Assembly: GCF_004210375.1 (NCBI RefSeq)
Contig: NC_134829.1
Span: 28,536,034 to 28,600,033, forward strand
Reading direction: 5' to 3'
DNA length: 64,000 nucleotides
DNA from: Tachypleus tridentatus
Lineage: Eukaryota; Arthropoda; Merostomata; Xiphosura; Limulidae
A model generated the notes under the pieces. It worked only from the letters and a program-made list of their open reading frames with translations. It made no database searches and was not told the DNA's origin. Position numbers and translations under genes: made by a program. Within the stretch, counting starts at the first letter, position 1. Each line of letters opens with the position of its first letter. Below, in pieces: positions 47,082 through 57,965 of the stretch.

Positions 47082-48470
47082 GTCAGTTTGTTTAGCATTA
47101 AGAAATATAAGAAGAATTCGTTTGAAAATTTGCATTAGCCATTTGGCTAAACCATTAGATTTAATTAAATATAGTAAAATATACATTTTAACACATCAGT
47201 GATTGATACAATCCTGTAAATGATTATTTAAATTAGCCAGTTTTAGGTGTTCTACATTATGTCAATCACTGATGTTTCTAAACATCGTGAATGAAACACA
47301 CTTAATAAAGTATCAAATGATTGATGGATAAGCCTTAGTCAGTTTGGTGAAGAACTTGATGCTGACAAGCATATACCGATCAATTTTTCAGTTCTGGACA
47401 GAAGACTAGCTATATCGAGAGTGATTTTATGAAAGAGGGAACCAACAACACTCTGCTAGAGATTTTATTTCCCCAGTTTTTCTCTCTTGCCAACATTCTC
47501 GTGTCAGGTATCATACTCTATTTGCTCGTCAAAATTACCCAAAACACTTTATTTTACTCATAACTAACTATATAAAAGATGTCGCTGCACCAAAAAAGCC
47601 ACCATGGCAAATGTACGTCATTAATGCAAGTTATGTATCAGGTTTTTATATATGGATGAATAAGATTTTTTAAAGTAGGTGTCTGTGACTTAATAATAAA
47701 TTTCAATGATAAAGAAACAGGACAAATGTATATATAAATGTTCGTTACACAGTTAATTACCACAGTTGTATCTTTAGCTTTAAATAATCGTCTTTATTCC
47801 TCAAAATCCACACAGGTTGTTCCGGTTGCGTTATAACACTATTAATAAGACAAATTATTTTCACTGATGTTACACTTTTGGTTACCAGTGTTATGTCAAA
47901 ATCTTTAAATAATTGTCTCTTTTCGTCAAAAGTTCACACAGGTTTGTTAAATTACCTTATAATAGGATCTATAATTTCAATTCATAGAATACCACTCTGT
48001 GCTCTTTACGACTAAACCACCAACCTAGATCTTGCTACTTAACTAACTGTCTATCCTTGTATTACTAACTTGAACTATATTTTGTTCACTTATTTATAGC
48101 CTTTCTACACACAACGAGATATTGTGATGTAATAATACTTGATCAAAACAATTTAACTCTTGCATTAAACAGTCGTATATATCTAATGTTATGACGTGCG
48201 ACTACTATCTTCTACAAACCTCCACCTGCTCTTAGAAACATCAACGTACTCCATAAAACAAGTAATTGGGCTCTTTCTCTGCCTTGAATTCATATTGCTA
48301 GCACAATATTTAACTAGCACTCCCAAATACTCCGTATCCATGCATTTCTCTTTGTATGTCATACAACAGCAGTAACATTAGATACAGGTATACCTGTTGT
48401 ACAGTATCGCTTCTATTTCTGTTACTCATCCACATAAATTATAAATTAGCTTTAGCCAATGTAAACATTA
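47082..48470. other. Intergenic DNA with one short tandem duplication
   Basis: No gene found. See 47772-47970 for a duplicated segment. Confidence 0.45.
47772..47970 (+). repeat. Diverged tandem duplication, about 125-130 bp period
   Basis: ctttaaataatcgtctttat, then caaaatccacacaggttgtt recurs as ctttaaataattgtctcttt, then caaaagttcacacaggtttg. Two units are visible. Confidence 0.5.
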
Positions 48471-48473
48471 ATG

Positions 48474-48629
48474 TGGTTGCGGGTTCGGATCCCTGTCACA
48501 CCAAACATGCTCACCATTTCAGCCGTAGGGGGGGTTATAATGTGATGATAAATCCCACTATTATTTGGTAAAACAATAGCCTAAGAGTTAGCAGTGGATG
48601 GTGATGACTATCTGCTTTTCCTCTAGTGT
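48474..48629 (+). repeat. SINE-A, 5'- and 3'-truncated
   Basis: Starts at the B box (ttgcgggttcggatccctgt) and stops at ttcctctagtg, where the next SINE begins. The missing 3' end suggests the downstream copy inserted here or that the two recombined. Confidence 0.78.
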
Positions 48630-48905
48630 TATGACCAGGTGGTTAAAGCACTTGACTCATAATCTGAGGGTTGCAGGTTCAAACCCCGTCGCAACAAACA
48701 TGCTCGTCCTTTCAGCTGTGGAAGCGTTGTAATGTGACCTTCAATCCCACTATTTATTGGTAAAAGAGTAGCCAAAGAGTCGGCGGTGGGTGCTGATGAT
48801 TAGCTGCTTTCCTTCTAGTCTTCACTGCTAAATTAGGGACGACTAGCGCAGATAGACCTCATGTAGCTTTGCCAAAAATATTCAGAAACAAACAAACAAA
48901 CAAAC
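48630..48905 (+). repeat. SINE-A, near full length
   Basis: Head tatgaccaggtggttaaagc, B box gcaggttcaaaccccgtcgc, body gtcggcggtgggtgctgatg, tail aaacaaacaaacaaac. It abuts the truncated copy on its left. Confidence 0.85.
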
Positions 48906-49297
48906 ATTAGTGTATATACTTCATTAAAAGTGGCCACAAATCATAGGTAATAAAACTTGAAATATAAAAAAGTTATTGACTGTTAATTCGGTATTTGACT
49001 AAGGCCAGTGATTTACCAACATTTTTGTACTATTCATCGACCTAAACCACTGCACTCAGTCTCAGAAAATCTTCAGTATGTCTTGTTAGCTTGTAAGTTT
49101 ATTGATTGCCAAGGATCATAGAAAAATGCTAGTTCTTCTTGGTGATATCACAGTTAGGTATTACCAATGCACCAAGTATATTTTGTTCCCTTTTATTGGT
49201 TATGGGTAACTAACAAGTGCAGCACAATGTTTAAGATAATCAACAACAGCTCAGGAATTGCACAACACATAGACCGTTGCAGTTATTTCTGGAGTAG

Positions 49298-49850
49298 ACC
49301 CGGTATGACCAGTTGGGTAGGGCTTTGTTTTGGAATTTCGCACAAAGCTACTCGAGGGCTATCTGTGCTAGCCGTCCCTAATTTAGCAGTGTAAGACTAG
49401 AGGGAAGGCAGCTAGTCATCACCACCCACCGCCAACTCTTGGGCTACTCTTTTACCAACGAATAGTGGGATTGATTGTAACATTATAACGCCCACACGGC
49501 TGGGAGGGCGAGCATGTTTAGCGCGACGCGGGCGCGAACCCGCGACCCTCGGATTACGAGTCGCACGCCTTACGCGCTAGACCATGCCGGGCCCTGGGTA
49601 GGGCACTCGACTCTTAATTTGAGGGTCGCTGGTTCGAATCCCTGTCACACCAAATGCGCTCGCCCTTTAAGCCGTGGAGGCATTACAATGTTATGATCAA
49701 TCCCACTATTCGTTAGTAAAAGAGTAGCCCAAGAGTTAGTGGTGAGTAGTGATAACTAGCTGCCTTCCCTTAGTTTTACACTGCTAAATTAGGGGCAGCT
49801 AGCGCAGATAGCACTAGTGTAACTGCGCGAACTTCGAAACAAACAAACAA
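49298..49850 (+). repeat. SINE-A, older copy interrupted by a younger one
   Basis: The head begins acccggtatgaccagttggg and resumes after the nested insert at 49595 with tgggtagggcactcgactct. Body and aaacaaacaaac tail run to 49850. Confidence 0.88.
49324..49594 (-). repeat. SINE-A, young, nested and in reverse orientation
   Basis: Complete reverse copy from ggaatttcgcacaaagctac to the head catgccgggcc. The 10-bp target duplication tgggtagggc lies at 49314-49323 and 49595-49604, so it inserted into the tRNA-like head of the older SINE. Confidence 0.92.
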
Positions 49851-50499
49851 GATATTTCTAGAGCATCCAGTTTGACTGTCACCACCAAGAACCATTTTTA
49901 TCATCATATATTATTTTATGTAGAAGATAACCAGTACAGTTCGAATCATAGGAATCGGGATTTTCCTAGTCACTCGTCACATTTCTTAGCCCTGAGGGCA
50001 ATTTAGAATGCAGATATTTTGGTTTGAAAGATGCCATATTCTAGTCCTTGTATGAATCAGATTATGTTCGCACCTCAACTGAACTTTCTTCTCTTTCATA
50101 AAGTAAATGTATATCATCTCAGAAAATCTACTTTTATTATCGCGGCTTACAAAATTGTCATTAACCATAGTAAATTGAGGATCAGGAAGCACGAGTAAAA
50201 TAAATTCTTCACAAATATTTTTTCCGTGATGATAAGAAAACCCACTTGCAGATAAAAACGTGATGTATAAACGGCTGATATAGGTTGAGAATTTTTTTTA
50301 TGTAGAGGAGCGAACAACATTTCGTTGTACTTATCTATGTAACCATTATGTCTAAACTATCAAACATTACACCACTATTAACAGTACACTTTCATACGAT
50401 TGTAAAGAAACTTAAACCAAAGAATTATAAATAAAAGAAATGACATCTATTTCATTCAACAATGTAGAAAGGAACAACTAACCCCTAACTTTGTAAAGG

Positions 50500-50915
50500 T
50501 AAAACTATCAAAAAATTTTAATCAATGCACAAACATTATCCAAAATTTACAGAAAAACTACTTAAAGCCATGTTGAACACGAAATACAAAGAACTACATG
50601 ACTTACAGAAACAAAACATGAACCTAAACCATCAACTGGCATGTTGTATTAAACCAGAGATTTACAGACTTATACAACAAAACATCAACCAAATCAACAC
50701 CAGGAACAACAGGGACAAAAAGATCTTCCACAACAAAAAACTAGAAAAAACTAAAATGTAAACAAAAGAAAAGACACCAACACGACAAACCACTGGCTAA
50801 CATCATAATTAACAGATCCGACCTGCAATTAAACACAGACGAGATACATCTACAAGTTGAACAAATTCTGCAGCTAAGTATCAAACTGAAACACACCATG
50901 AAACAAAGAATCTGA
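50500..50915 (+). pseudogene. Possible Penelope-like element, N-terminal fragment
   Basis: One frame (50525-50758) reads HDLQKQNMNLNHQL, then CCIKPEIYRLIQQNINQINT and FHNKKLEKTKM. After one frame change near 50770, RHQHDKPLANIIINRSDLQL and then NTDEIHL follow. The Lys-rich stretch followed by a (V/I)-x-N-x-S-x-x-L...(E/Q)-x-x-L-L pattern resembles the region before the reverse transcriptase of Penelope-like elements. The catalytic part is absent. Confidence 0.4.
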
Positions 50916-50934
50916 TCATCTTTATTTGATAAAA

Positions 50935-51400
50935 AAAAAAAAGATTTGGGCTTTATTTTATTGTGTTGATCGGCTTTTATTTTTATTTAGACTGACCAGC
51001 TTCTAGAGCAGAAAAGAATCAACTGCTTGACTCGAAAGTATTCTTTCGTATTTTATGGAGTTTCGTGTCTGTACTGTGCTTTGAAAGCCAATCAACAGTC
51101 CTTGTATGTTATCCAAAACTCCTCTATAAAAGATGTCAGTGACATTTCCATTATACGTTTTCAAGGAGAGATCAACCATTTTGTTGAAATTCTACATACA
51201 AGTCCTCTAACTGGGTATAATAAACACCTCAAAAGAGCACTGAAATTGAAGCATGGTTAAGTAAGTATAAGCTATAAAACAATCGCTGTGGTATTTAACC
51301 TTAGCAAAAGTCTATTCACATACTGTTCACAAACAGTATATTTAAATGTAGAACTCTGTAAAGAAACTCTATTCAAAAACAATAAAATATAAACCTCAGG
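50935..51400. other. Intergenic DNA with an unexplained 77-codon open frame
   Basis: The frame 51027-51260 (CALKANQQSLYVIQNSSIKD and onward) has balanced composition but no match I know. It may be more of the neighbouring retroelement or chance. Confidence 0.25.
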
Positions 51401-51540
51401 AAAAATATATATTCCTTGTTTTGATAGGGTAATAAGTGGCTGTTTTTGTCAGTCTTCACAGGATTAAGTTAAAGTAAGGAAGTAATTTATATGAAATTAC
51501 TATCCAGCAGAATTTATTTTAAGAGCACATTTTTCTTTGT

Positions 51541-51708
51541 TGTTTTGGAATTTCGCACAAAGCTACTCGAGGGATATTTGTGCTAGGCGTCTCTAATTCA
51601 GCAGTGTAAGACTAGAGGGAAGGCAGTTAGTCCTCATAGACTCGGGCGCGAACCCGCGACCCTCAGATTACGAAGCGCACGCCTTAACGCGCTAGGCCAT
51701 GCCGAGCC
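51541..51708 (-). repeat. SINE-A, internally deleted, reverse orientation
   Basis: Tail and distal body (gaatttcgcacaaagctact to aaggcagttagtcctcatag) join directly to the head (gggcgcgaacccgcgaccct to catgccgagcc). About 105 bases of the middle are missing. Confidence 0.85.
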
Positions 51709-51769
51709 TTTTCTTTGTTGTCAAAATATGATTAAGTCTTATTATACATGGAACTAAAATTAACAATGG

Positions 51770-51893
51770 TTGTTGTTTTAAATTTATCACAAAGCTACAC
51801 AATGGGCTACCTGTGCTTTGCCCAGTACGGGTATCGAAACCTGGTTTTTAGTGTTGTAAGTCCGCAGACATACCGCTTAGCCATTGGGGGGCG
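51770..51893 (-). repeat. SINE-B, well preserved, reverse orientation
   Basis: tcacaaagctacacaatggg, ctacctgtgctttgcccagt, acgggtatcgaaacctggtt, tccgcagacataccgcttag. It lies about 200 bases upstream of the CNOT1 leader. Confidence 0.78.
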
Positions 51894-52129
51894 TTAACAA
51901 TATAAGTTTAATACAATTGCCAACGAGAATATTATTCACTGATCTAGCTCTTTAATTTAGCGTAATGTTTAGAAAAAAATCTCATAGTATTTACAAATTT
52001 TAGAATTCTCAACTGAGATTTTAGGCCATATATCAATAAGTATAAAAAGAGAATAAATTATTGTGATCTCTTATCATGTGGTGTAAAAGTTATTGTGTGA
52101 TGCTTGAAAACATTAAAACCTGCTATTTA

Positions 52130-52350
52130 AGGATAGCGACCTCTACAAAAGTGTAGTGAAATTTGGACTTTATCGGGGTTGATCCGCCATGATGTTAAAG
52201 TAATGTTGGGAGTCACTTTCCCGATGTTGGTTACGGGTGCTCCCGTGTCTAGAAAGCATTATTTCAACAATATAATTTTATCGGGGTTTTGTATGCGCTG
52301 TAGAAAGCTTCAAAAGCGTTTGAAGCTTTCGTAGTTGTATTCATGGAACT
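52130..52350 (+). promoter_or_regulatory. CNOT1: CNOT1 promoter-proximal region and 5' leader
   Basis: GC-richer than its surroundings, as expected at an arthropod promoter and 5' UTR. The word tttatcgggg occurs twice (about 52171 and 52278), possibly a core promoter or factor site. No TATA box is evident. The transcription start cannot be placed. Confidence 0.45.
52303..52330 (+). promoter_or_regulatory. Perfect 12-bp hairpin in the CNOT1 leader
   Basis: Arms 52303-52314 (gaaagcttcaaa) and 52319-52330 are exact reverse complements around an AGCG loop. The structure ends 20 nt before the start codon. If transcribed it would sit just upstream of the initiation site; as DNA it is a 28-bp interrupted palindrome. 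Confidence 0.7.
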
Positions 52351-52354
52351 ATGA
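52343..52354 (+). promoter_or_regulatory. Three-codon upstream ORF overlapping the CNOT1 start
   Basis: ATG GAA CTA TGA. The TGA (52352-52354) overlaps the CNOT1 ATG (52351-52353) in the ATGA arrangement that can allow termination and reinitiation. The upstream ATG has T at -3 and G at +4; the main ATG has A at -3. Confidence 0.5.
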
Positions 52355-52452
52355 ACCTAGACTCTTTGTCTTTTGCTTTGTCTCAAATCAGTTATTCGGT
52401 ATCAAATTTAACCAAGAAAAATTTCAAGTCTGGTGTTCAGGAGATATCAAGA
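52351..52452 (+). CDS. CNOT1: CNOT1 first coding exon
   Basis: Encodes 34 residues, [17 protein letters not shown], then [21 protein letters not shown]1 is the large cytoplasmic scaffold of the CCR4-NOT complex, on which the deadenylases and the NOT module assemble for mRNA decay. The sequence matches the highly conserved N-terminus of animal CNOT1 (human: M-N-L-D-S-L-S-L-A-L-S-Q-I-S-Y, then N-L-T-K-K-N) almost position by position. The next human residues would be encoded by exon 2. The exon ends in phase 0 at the strong donor aga|gtaagtga (52453). No further CNOT1 exon was seen before 64000. The start is fixed by homology and a good initiation context. Confidence 0.93.
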
Positions 52453-53545
52453 GTAAGTGATCATAACTGAGTAACAAGTGAAAATAAGAAACGTTGTTTA
52501 TATAACGAAAATTAGTTAAGTATGAATATTTAAAAATATATATATAAATTGAGAATAGGTGTTAGTAGTATAATTATCGTCAGGCTTAACAGCGATTTAC
52601 GTATGTGGTCATTAGTTTGTATTTTGTTAACCCTAGCTGGACAGTGCTTGTGGCAGTAATGTTACAAGAACAAGTAGTACAGGCTCCACTTGTGGACTTA
52701 GTGTTATACAAATAGATTAATTGTCGTTAGACATATTGTTGTGACTTGGCTAAAACTTATTAAGTTAGTAACCTTAATCTAGTTAACATCACTATATTTT
52801 ACATTACGATGTGAATTAATTACTTATTTGGGAAACACTTGATTCTTTTTGCGATAATATTAATAATGCCAGTGGTAAATAGTTACTGTAAATAATAGTA
52901 ACAGCAAAGCATTATAACAAGAAAAAAGGAACACCAGTTTTTACAATATAGTCAAAATGTGAGATTGAAGTATACTACAGTCATTTTATAAAAGTTCTTT
53001 AAATGTGTTGAATTTAAATTCATAGACTGAAAATTATAAAAGTACTTTAAAATAAATAATATATGAAACACAATGGAAACAATTACTGTCATCCCTTCTG
53101 TGTTTCAGGATAAAGTATCCAAAGAAATGGAAGAGTACATAATTTTAGATTATTATGTAATTTGTTTATGTATGTAATTCATATGTAGCTAATGTGAAAC
53201 GGGAGGTGCACAGGAAATTTTGCTTGTTTACATATTTAAAAATATTGATACTGTAATTAACAGGCAGATTTATAGCACTACTGTTTGCAACAAAAATTGG
53301 GGTAATTCATAGATAAAACACTGAGAGTACAACTGTTGTAGAAAAATTATATATATATATAAGGTTAAGAAAAGTGGTGAAGCTAACATATAATAAATAT
53401 GTCAACATATCTCACTATGGTAGATTTAAAACATCATGTGAAAATGTGTAATCTAAACAATATTATTGGAGTTTAACTTTGGGAATTTATGATACAGCAT
53501 TAAAGTTTTAGAAATAATTAATTGTAGGGAGGAGTATTGTGTTGT

Positions 53546-53660
53546 TGTTTTTTTATTAAAACTAAAGCTACACAATGTGTTATCTTTTCTCTGCCCACCT
53601 TGGTTATTGAAATTGACTTTTAGTGTAAGAATCCCCCAGACTCTGCCAAGCCATTAAGAT
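53546..53660 (-). repeat. SINE-B, old, reverse orientation
   Basis: aaagctacacaatgtgttat, then tctgcccaccttggttattg, then agactctgccaagccattaa. The family order is kept with considerable divergence. Confidence 0.55.
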
Positions 53661-56197
53661 ATTTCTGTATCAGACAAATTGTATAGTAATTTTTTGGCAT
53701 TAATTTGTGGTTTTACTTTTTGTATTCTATTGATATTAACATTTCTTTTAAAATAATGTACTTTTGATGCTGTTTTGTGCACTTAACCAAAATAGTTTTA
53801 TCCATCTTTTATGTTTTATATATATATATATATTTTTAGTATTTTGATGCCTGTTAGGTAGTGATATATTTTAAAATGGACTGAAATTTTTCTTAAGGAT
53901 ATATATCAGTATTTTTATATTAATAATGATGGATGTAAAGTTCAAAGTTGGATTTTTTTGTGTGTGTGAAATACAGGATCTTGAAGCTCAAAATTGGTTA
54001 TTTGATTGTGATTGAAAAAACAACAGATTCTTTACTTATATTTACATAAATTCATAAGAAGAGTGATGCATTTCATTTGTATAAAAATCCTGTGAATGTG
54101 TCTTAATATGATATTTAGGTTAAAATTCTTGATAAATATATACTGGTATAGAGGAAATGATAGTTTTCTAAGGAAATACAATATTTCATCATGCTGTATA
54201 TACAAACATGAAACAAGTTACAGTAAATACATCTGGAGGTTTTTCAGTATCATTAATTGTGACTTCCCACATTCTAAATGTAGGGTTTATGTTCACAATA
54301 CATGAGGTTAAATTAATACAGCTGTGGAGAGACCTAAGAATTCAAAGAATATTATTTAGATACTTGATTTTCTAGAAGTAATTTCAGGGTGATTGGCCTA
54401 GATTGTTGTTTATAATTCTTGCTTAATACCATTAATTAACTAGTTTTTTGTTGTTTTTGTGATTGTTATTCTACTTTTATGATGTAGATGGAGTTGTAAG
54501 ACTTGCTATGAAATGAGGGACACTTGGTGTCAAAGTCTGAGCAAGCTAGAAAAGTTTAATGTTGAAAGTCCCACTTGTGTGTTTAAATTGGTCATTGTAT
54601 TCTTACTGACCAAAGGTTATATCAAAAATAAACTGGTATAACCAGGAGAGTGCTGAACATTGTAAGACAGCTATTCAGTTTCTTAGATACTTAGATTACA
54701 TTTATGCAAATTATTTTAACAAGTGAATATTTTAATTTTGTACTTTTAATTGTTTGAATGGGTTTTAAAAAAAAATTAAATAAGACATTCATGTCATTGT
54801 TTTAATAATGCTTGTAAGTCTGTGCTGTCAGATTTTATACAGAATAGACCAGTAAGTTAATAATATTTATACTTTTAAGCTTTTAAAAGTATTTAACTAA
54901 ATAAAACCAAAGAATAAAATGTGAATAAACTTGTTATTAAGGCTAAACCAGTAAAACAACTAGGTCTTTACAATGTGTTTAGAGTAGAATGATGTACAAA
55001 CAAACAGGAAGAAAACAACTACCAGTTAAATTTGAAAAAATATTCCTGTATTTTACCATGTTATATTTTGTACATAATATTTAATATCATAGTTAACAGG
55101 TTCCCTGTGTATTTTGCAAGAAATGCTGTTATATATTTTAGAAATCTAAGCCTAAAAATGAGGCTTGTCAATTTTGTATTTAAGAAAGTGGTCACTGTCC
55201 CACATTTGTTTTTATGAAACATAAAAATCAAGTTTTATCCATCAAACCTGGTAATGTTTCTTATCAGGAAATTACTGTTAACAAACATTGAGTATACAAT
55301 AATATAAAGACATTTAAATTCACTTGATCATGTGCAGGTGAATACATCTTAACTTAAAACCAAAATTGTACCATTTATTTAAATATATATATGGAAAGTG
55401 AGAGTTAGGTTTTTAAGAAATTTTTTAATTTCACTTTATTTCAAAGGATACACCCTTTGTTGGTCTCCATTTGTGTATTTAAAAAAACACATTTTTTAGT
55501 TTAAAACTATTTTACCAGTAATTTTATGGACATTTCTTACTTTACAAATGAATTGTTAATGTTAGTTAAATGACACCATGTGGTTGTCATTCTTTATTTT
55601 TCCACTAATTTTAATGATGTTTTTATTTAAAACATGTCACAATTGCAATTTTAAAATTAAGTAGTCAGTTAACCAAGTTACTTTTTTGAATGGGATACAA
55701 ATATTTAATTAAGCAGTTGTCTGCCATGCTGATTAACTAGTTGATTTATTTAATTTGATGACAATTTTATTTAGTGAATATAAAAAAAACAACAACCAAG
55801 GTTTACAAATTTTGCTACTCGGAAAGCAATAGCCTATTTGTTAAAAATTTAACACAGTAACAAATGTACAAATAGTTTATCTAGATGTGGTATAAAGCAA
55901 AGAAGTCATAACGTGAGATTGTTTAAGGCTTAATGAAAGTGCCTTATTGGTATTTGTTTTTCTGTTTAAAATTGTGTAGTAGTTTTACTTTTTAATAAAA
56001 TTTTATTTGTTACTTATTCAACCAATGTTTAAACTATATAAACCTAGCTACCATTGTATGAAGTTGTCTTTCCATTGGAAACAATTTCTGTAGTTGTCAA
56101 CCAGATATATATATTATGTATTTTACAATTCAAAATGAAAGGAATTTGAAATGTTTACAGAAGTGATACAAAATAGCAAACTTTTGCATTTACTCTG

Positions 56198-57784
56198 TTA
56201 ACTCTTTTGCTCTGGGTCAAAGGCCATGTCATCTTGTTTCTTGACTTGTGTTTTTAAAATTTTTACTGCATTAATTTTTTATGAATTTATGTCTGTAAGT
56301 TTGGAATCAAATTCTAGATTATAGTTCAAACTTTAATATTATAGATGAGTTATTTTTTAATTTAAAAGTAAATATTAAAAGAACATCTAAATGTATATTT
56401 TATTGTGTGGTATGCTAAATGACACACTCTTTAAAATTAGATGATAGTGATGTTAAAATATTTAGTCTATAATTTTCCACGAATTAGGAACTTAAATTAT
56501 TGTTATTATCAAGCTTGAATATAAACTAAGAACCTCATATCTTGTTATTTTGCTGAGATATGGCTTATGTACTGAATCAAACAGTGGCTACATTCACCTC
56601 CTTTCATTTTTAAAAATACCTTATATACACTTACTTCAATATATGACATGAATAACCAGTCAGCAGCTTAAAATGTCCCCAGAGTAGTTTTCATCAGTCA
56701 TTTTAATCTGTAAAAATGCTATCATGTTCTTAATCCAGGATTTCAAGGAGGTAGGTTGTCTCTATAGTATGCTCGAAGTTTGATATTTTAAAAATTTAAA
56801 TATATCTTAGTTACTGAGTTTAATAAATTATAGTGGAATTCTGTGGTATCAGTGTAGTTATTTGATTTTTTGGTTATTCAACTATATATATATAAATCTA
56901 AAAAAAAATTATCCTCCAGTTGCAAAATTTTAAAAGGCTTAGCAACCTATGTCTAGCACCAACTTGAGTACAAATGTCACAGTGAAGAGATAATTGTTTG
57001 CTTTAGTTCTTTATTTATTGTTCTATATTTTAAGAAAAATAAATTTAATTTATTTTTAAATAATAATAATCTGTATGTATAATATATAATAATTGAAATG
57101 TGACTATATTCCAAAACACTGTAGTCCACTAAAACACAGCCAAGACAGGGAAGACTAAAGGTCAGTTTTATATTACTGGATACATAACATGGGTGCATGT
57201 GCACCACATCAATGCAAGTTATGTTAGATAGGCATGACTGGAAAGTCAATACAGTATGTACTTGTATGTATGTATGTGTGTGTGTGTATATATATGAATC
57301 TTTGAGCCTTAGGCTACTTAGACTAAACATGTGTATTTTCATATTATAATATGTAGTCATCATAGAATGAAAAAAAGCATAATTTATATCCCATATTTCT
57401 TCATGATGGTTGCTGGGTTGGTCAAGTGACAGACCCCACATAAATTATAGAAAACATAAAATATAGTCTTACTGAAAACAAGTTTGAGATGTATTTAGGA
57501 AGTTTCAGAGATTGCACAAATAATATTAGATTTTTGGGATGAATAATAGTTTTTTAATCATAACGTGAAATAATTCTGCACTTTAACTAAACAAAATGCT
57601 ATTTTCACAAACAGATCTTTAGTAAAACTATTTCATTAAAAAAAATCTGTTTTGTATGTAAAATACTTGTAACCTTTACTAAAAGTCTACCAAATTTTGT
57701 GAAGATACACATGCTGTATCAAAAGTTATATTGTGCAAATGTGTAAACAAACTTGTGTATATTATACCAAGCCTATAGAGTTAA
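56198..57784. mobile_element. Possible piggyBac-like element, about 1.6 kb
   Basis: TTAA at both borders, followed inward by ctcttttgctctggg on the left and ctataggcttggt on the right in reverse complement. The right subterminal region shares atcttcacaaaatttgg with 20804-20960. No transposase text was found, and the terminal match is short. Confidence 0.35.
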
Positions 57785-57844
57785 TATGTGATTCTATCCA
57801 ATCATATTTTAAACTTTCATTATAGCTGTTTTTGAAGTTGTATT

Positions 57845-57965
57845 GCCCCTAAAGGCTTAGTAGTAAATCAGTGTTTAAACTACCGAAAACTGAGTTTTGA
57901 TACTGGAGGGCACGGCACATTTTGAAGTTTTGTGCTTATCGGCAAAGCTGTGTTTCATTAGTTGA
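57845..57965 (+). repeat. SINE-B, old copy
   Basis: cctaaaggcttagtagtaaa, gagttttgatactggagggc and ttttgtgctt follow the SINE-B order in diverged form. Confidence 0.45.

Noticed and set aside
53100-53170. Possible second CNOT1 exon after the acceptor at 53109.
   Set aside because: The frame (DKVSKEMEEYIILDYYVI) bears no resemblance to the conserved second segment of CNOT1 and has no good donor.
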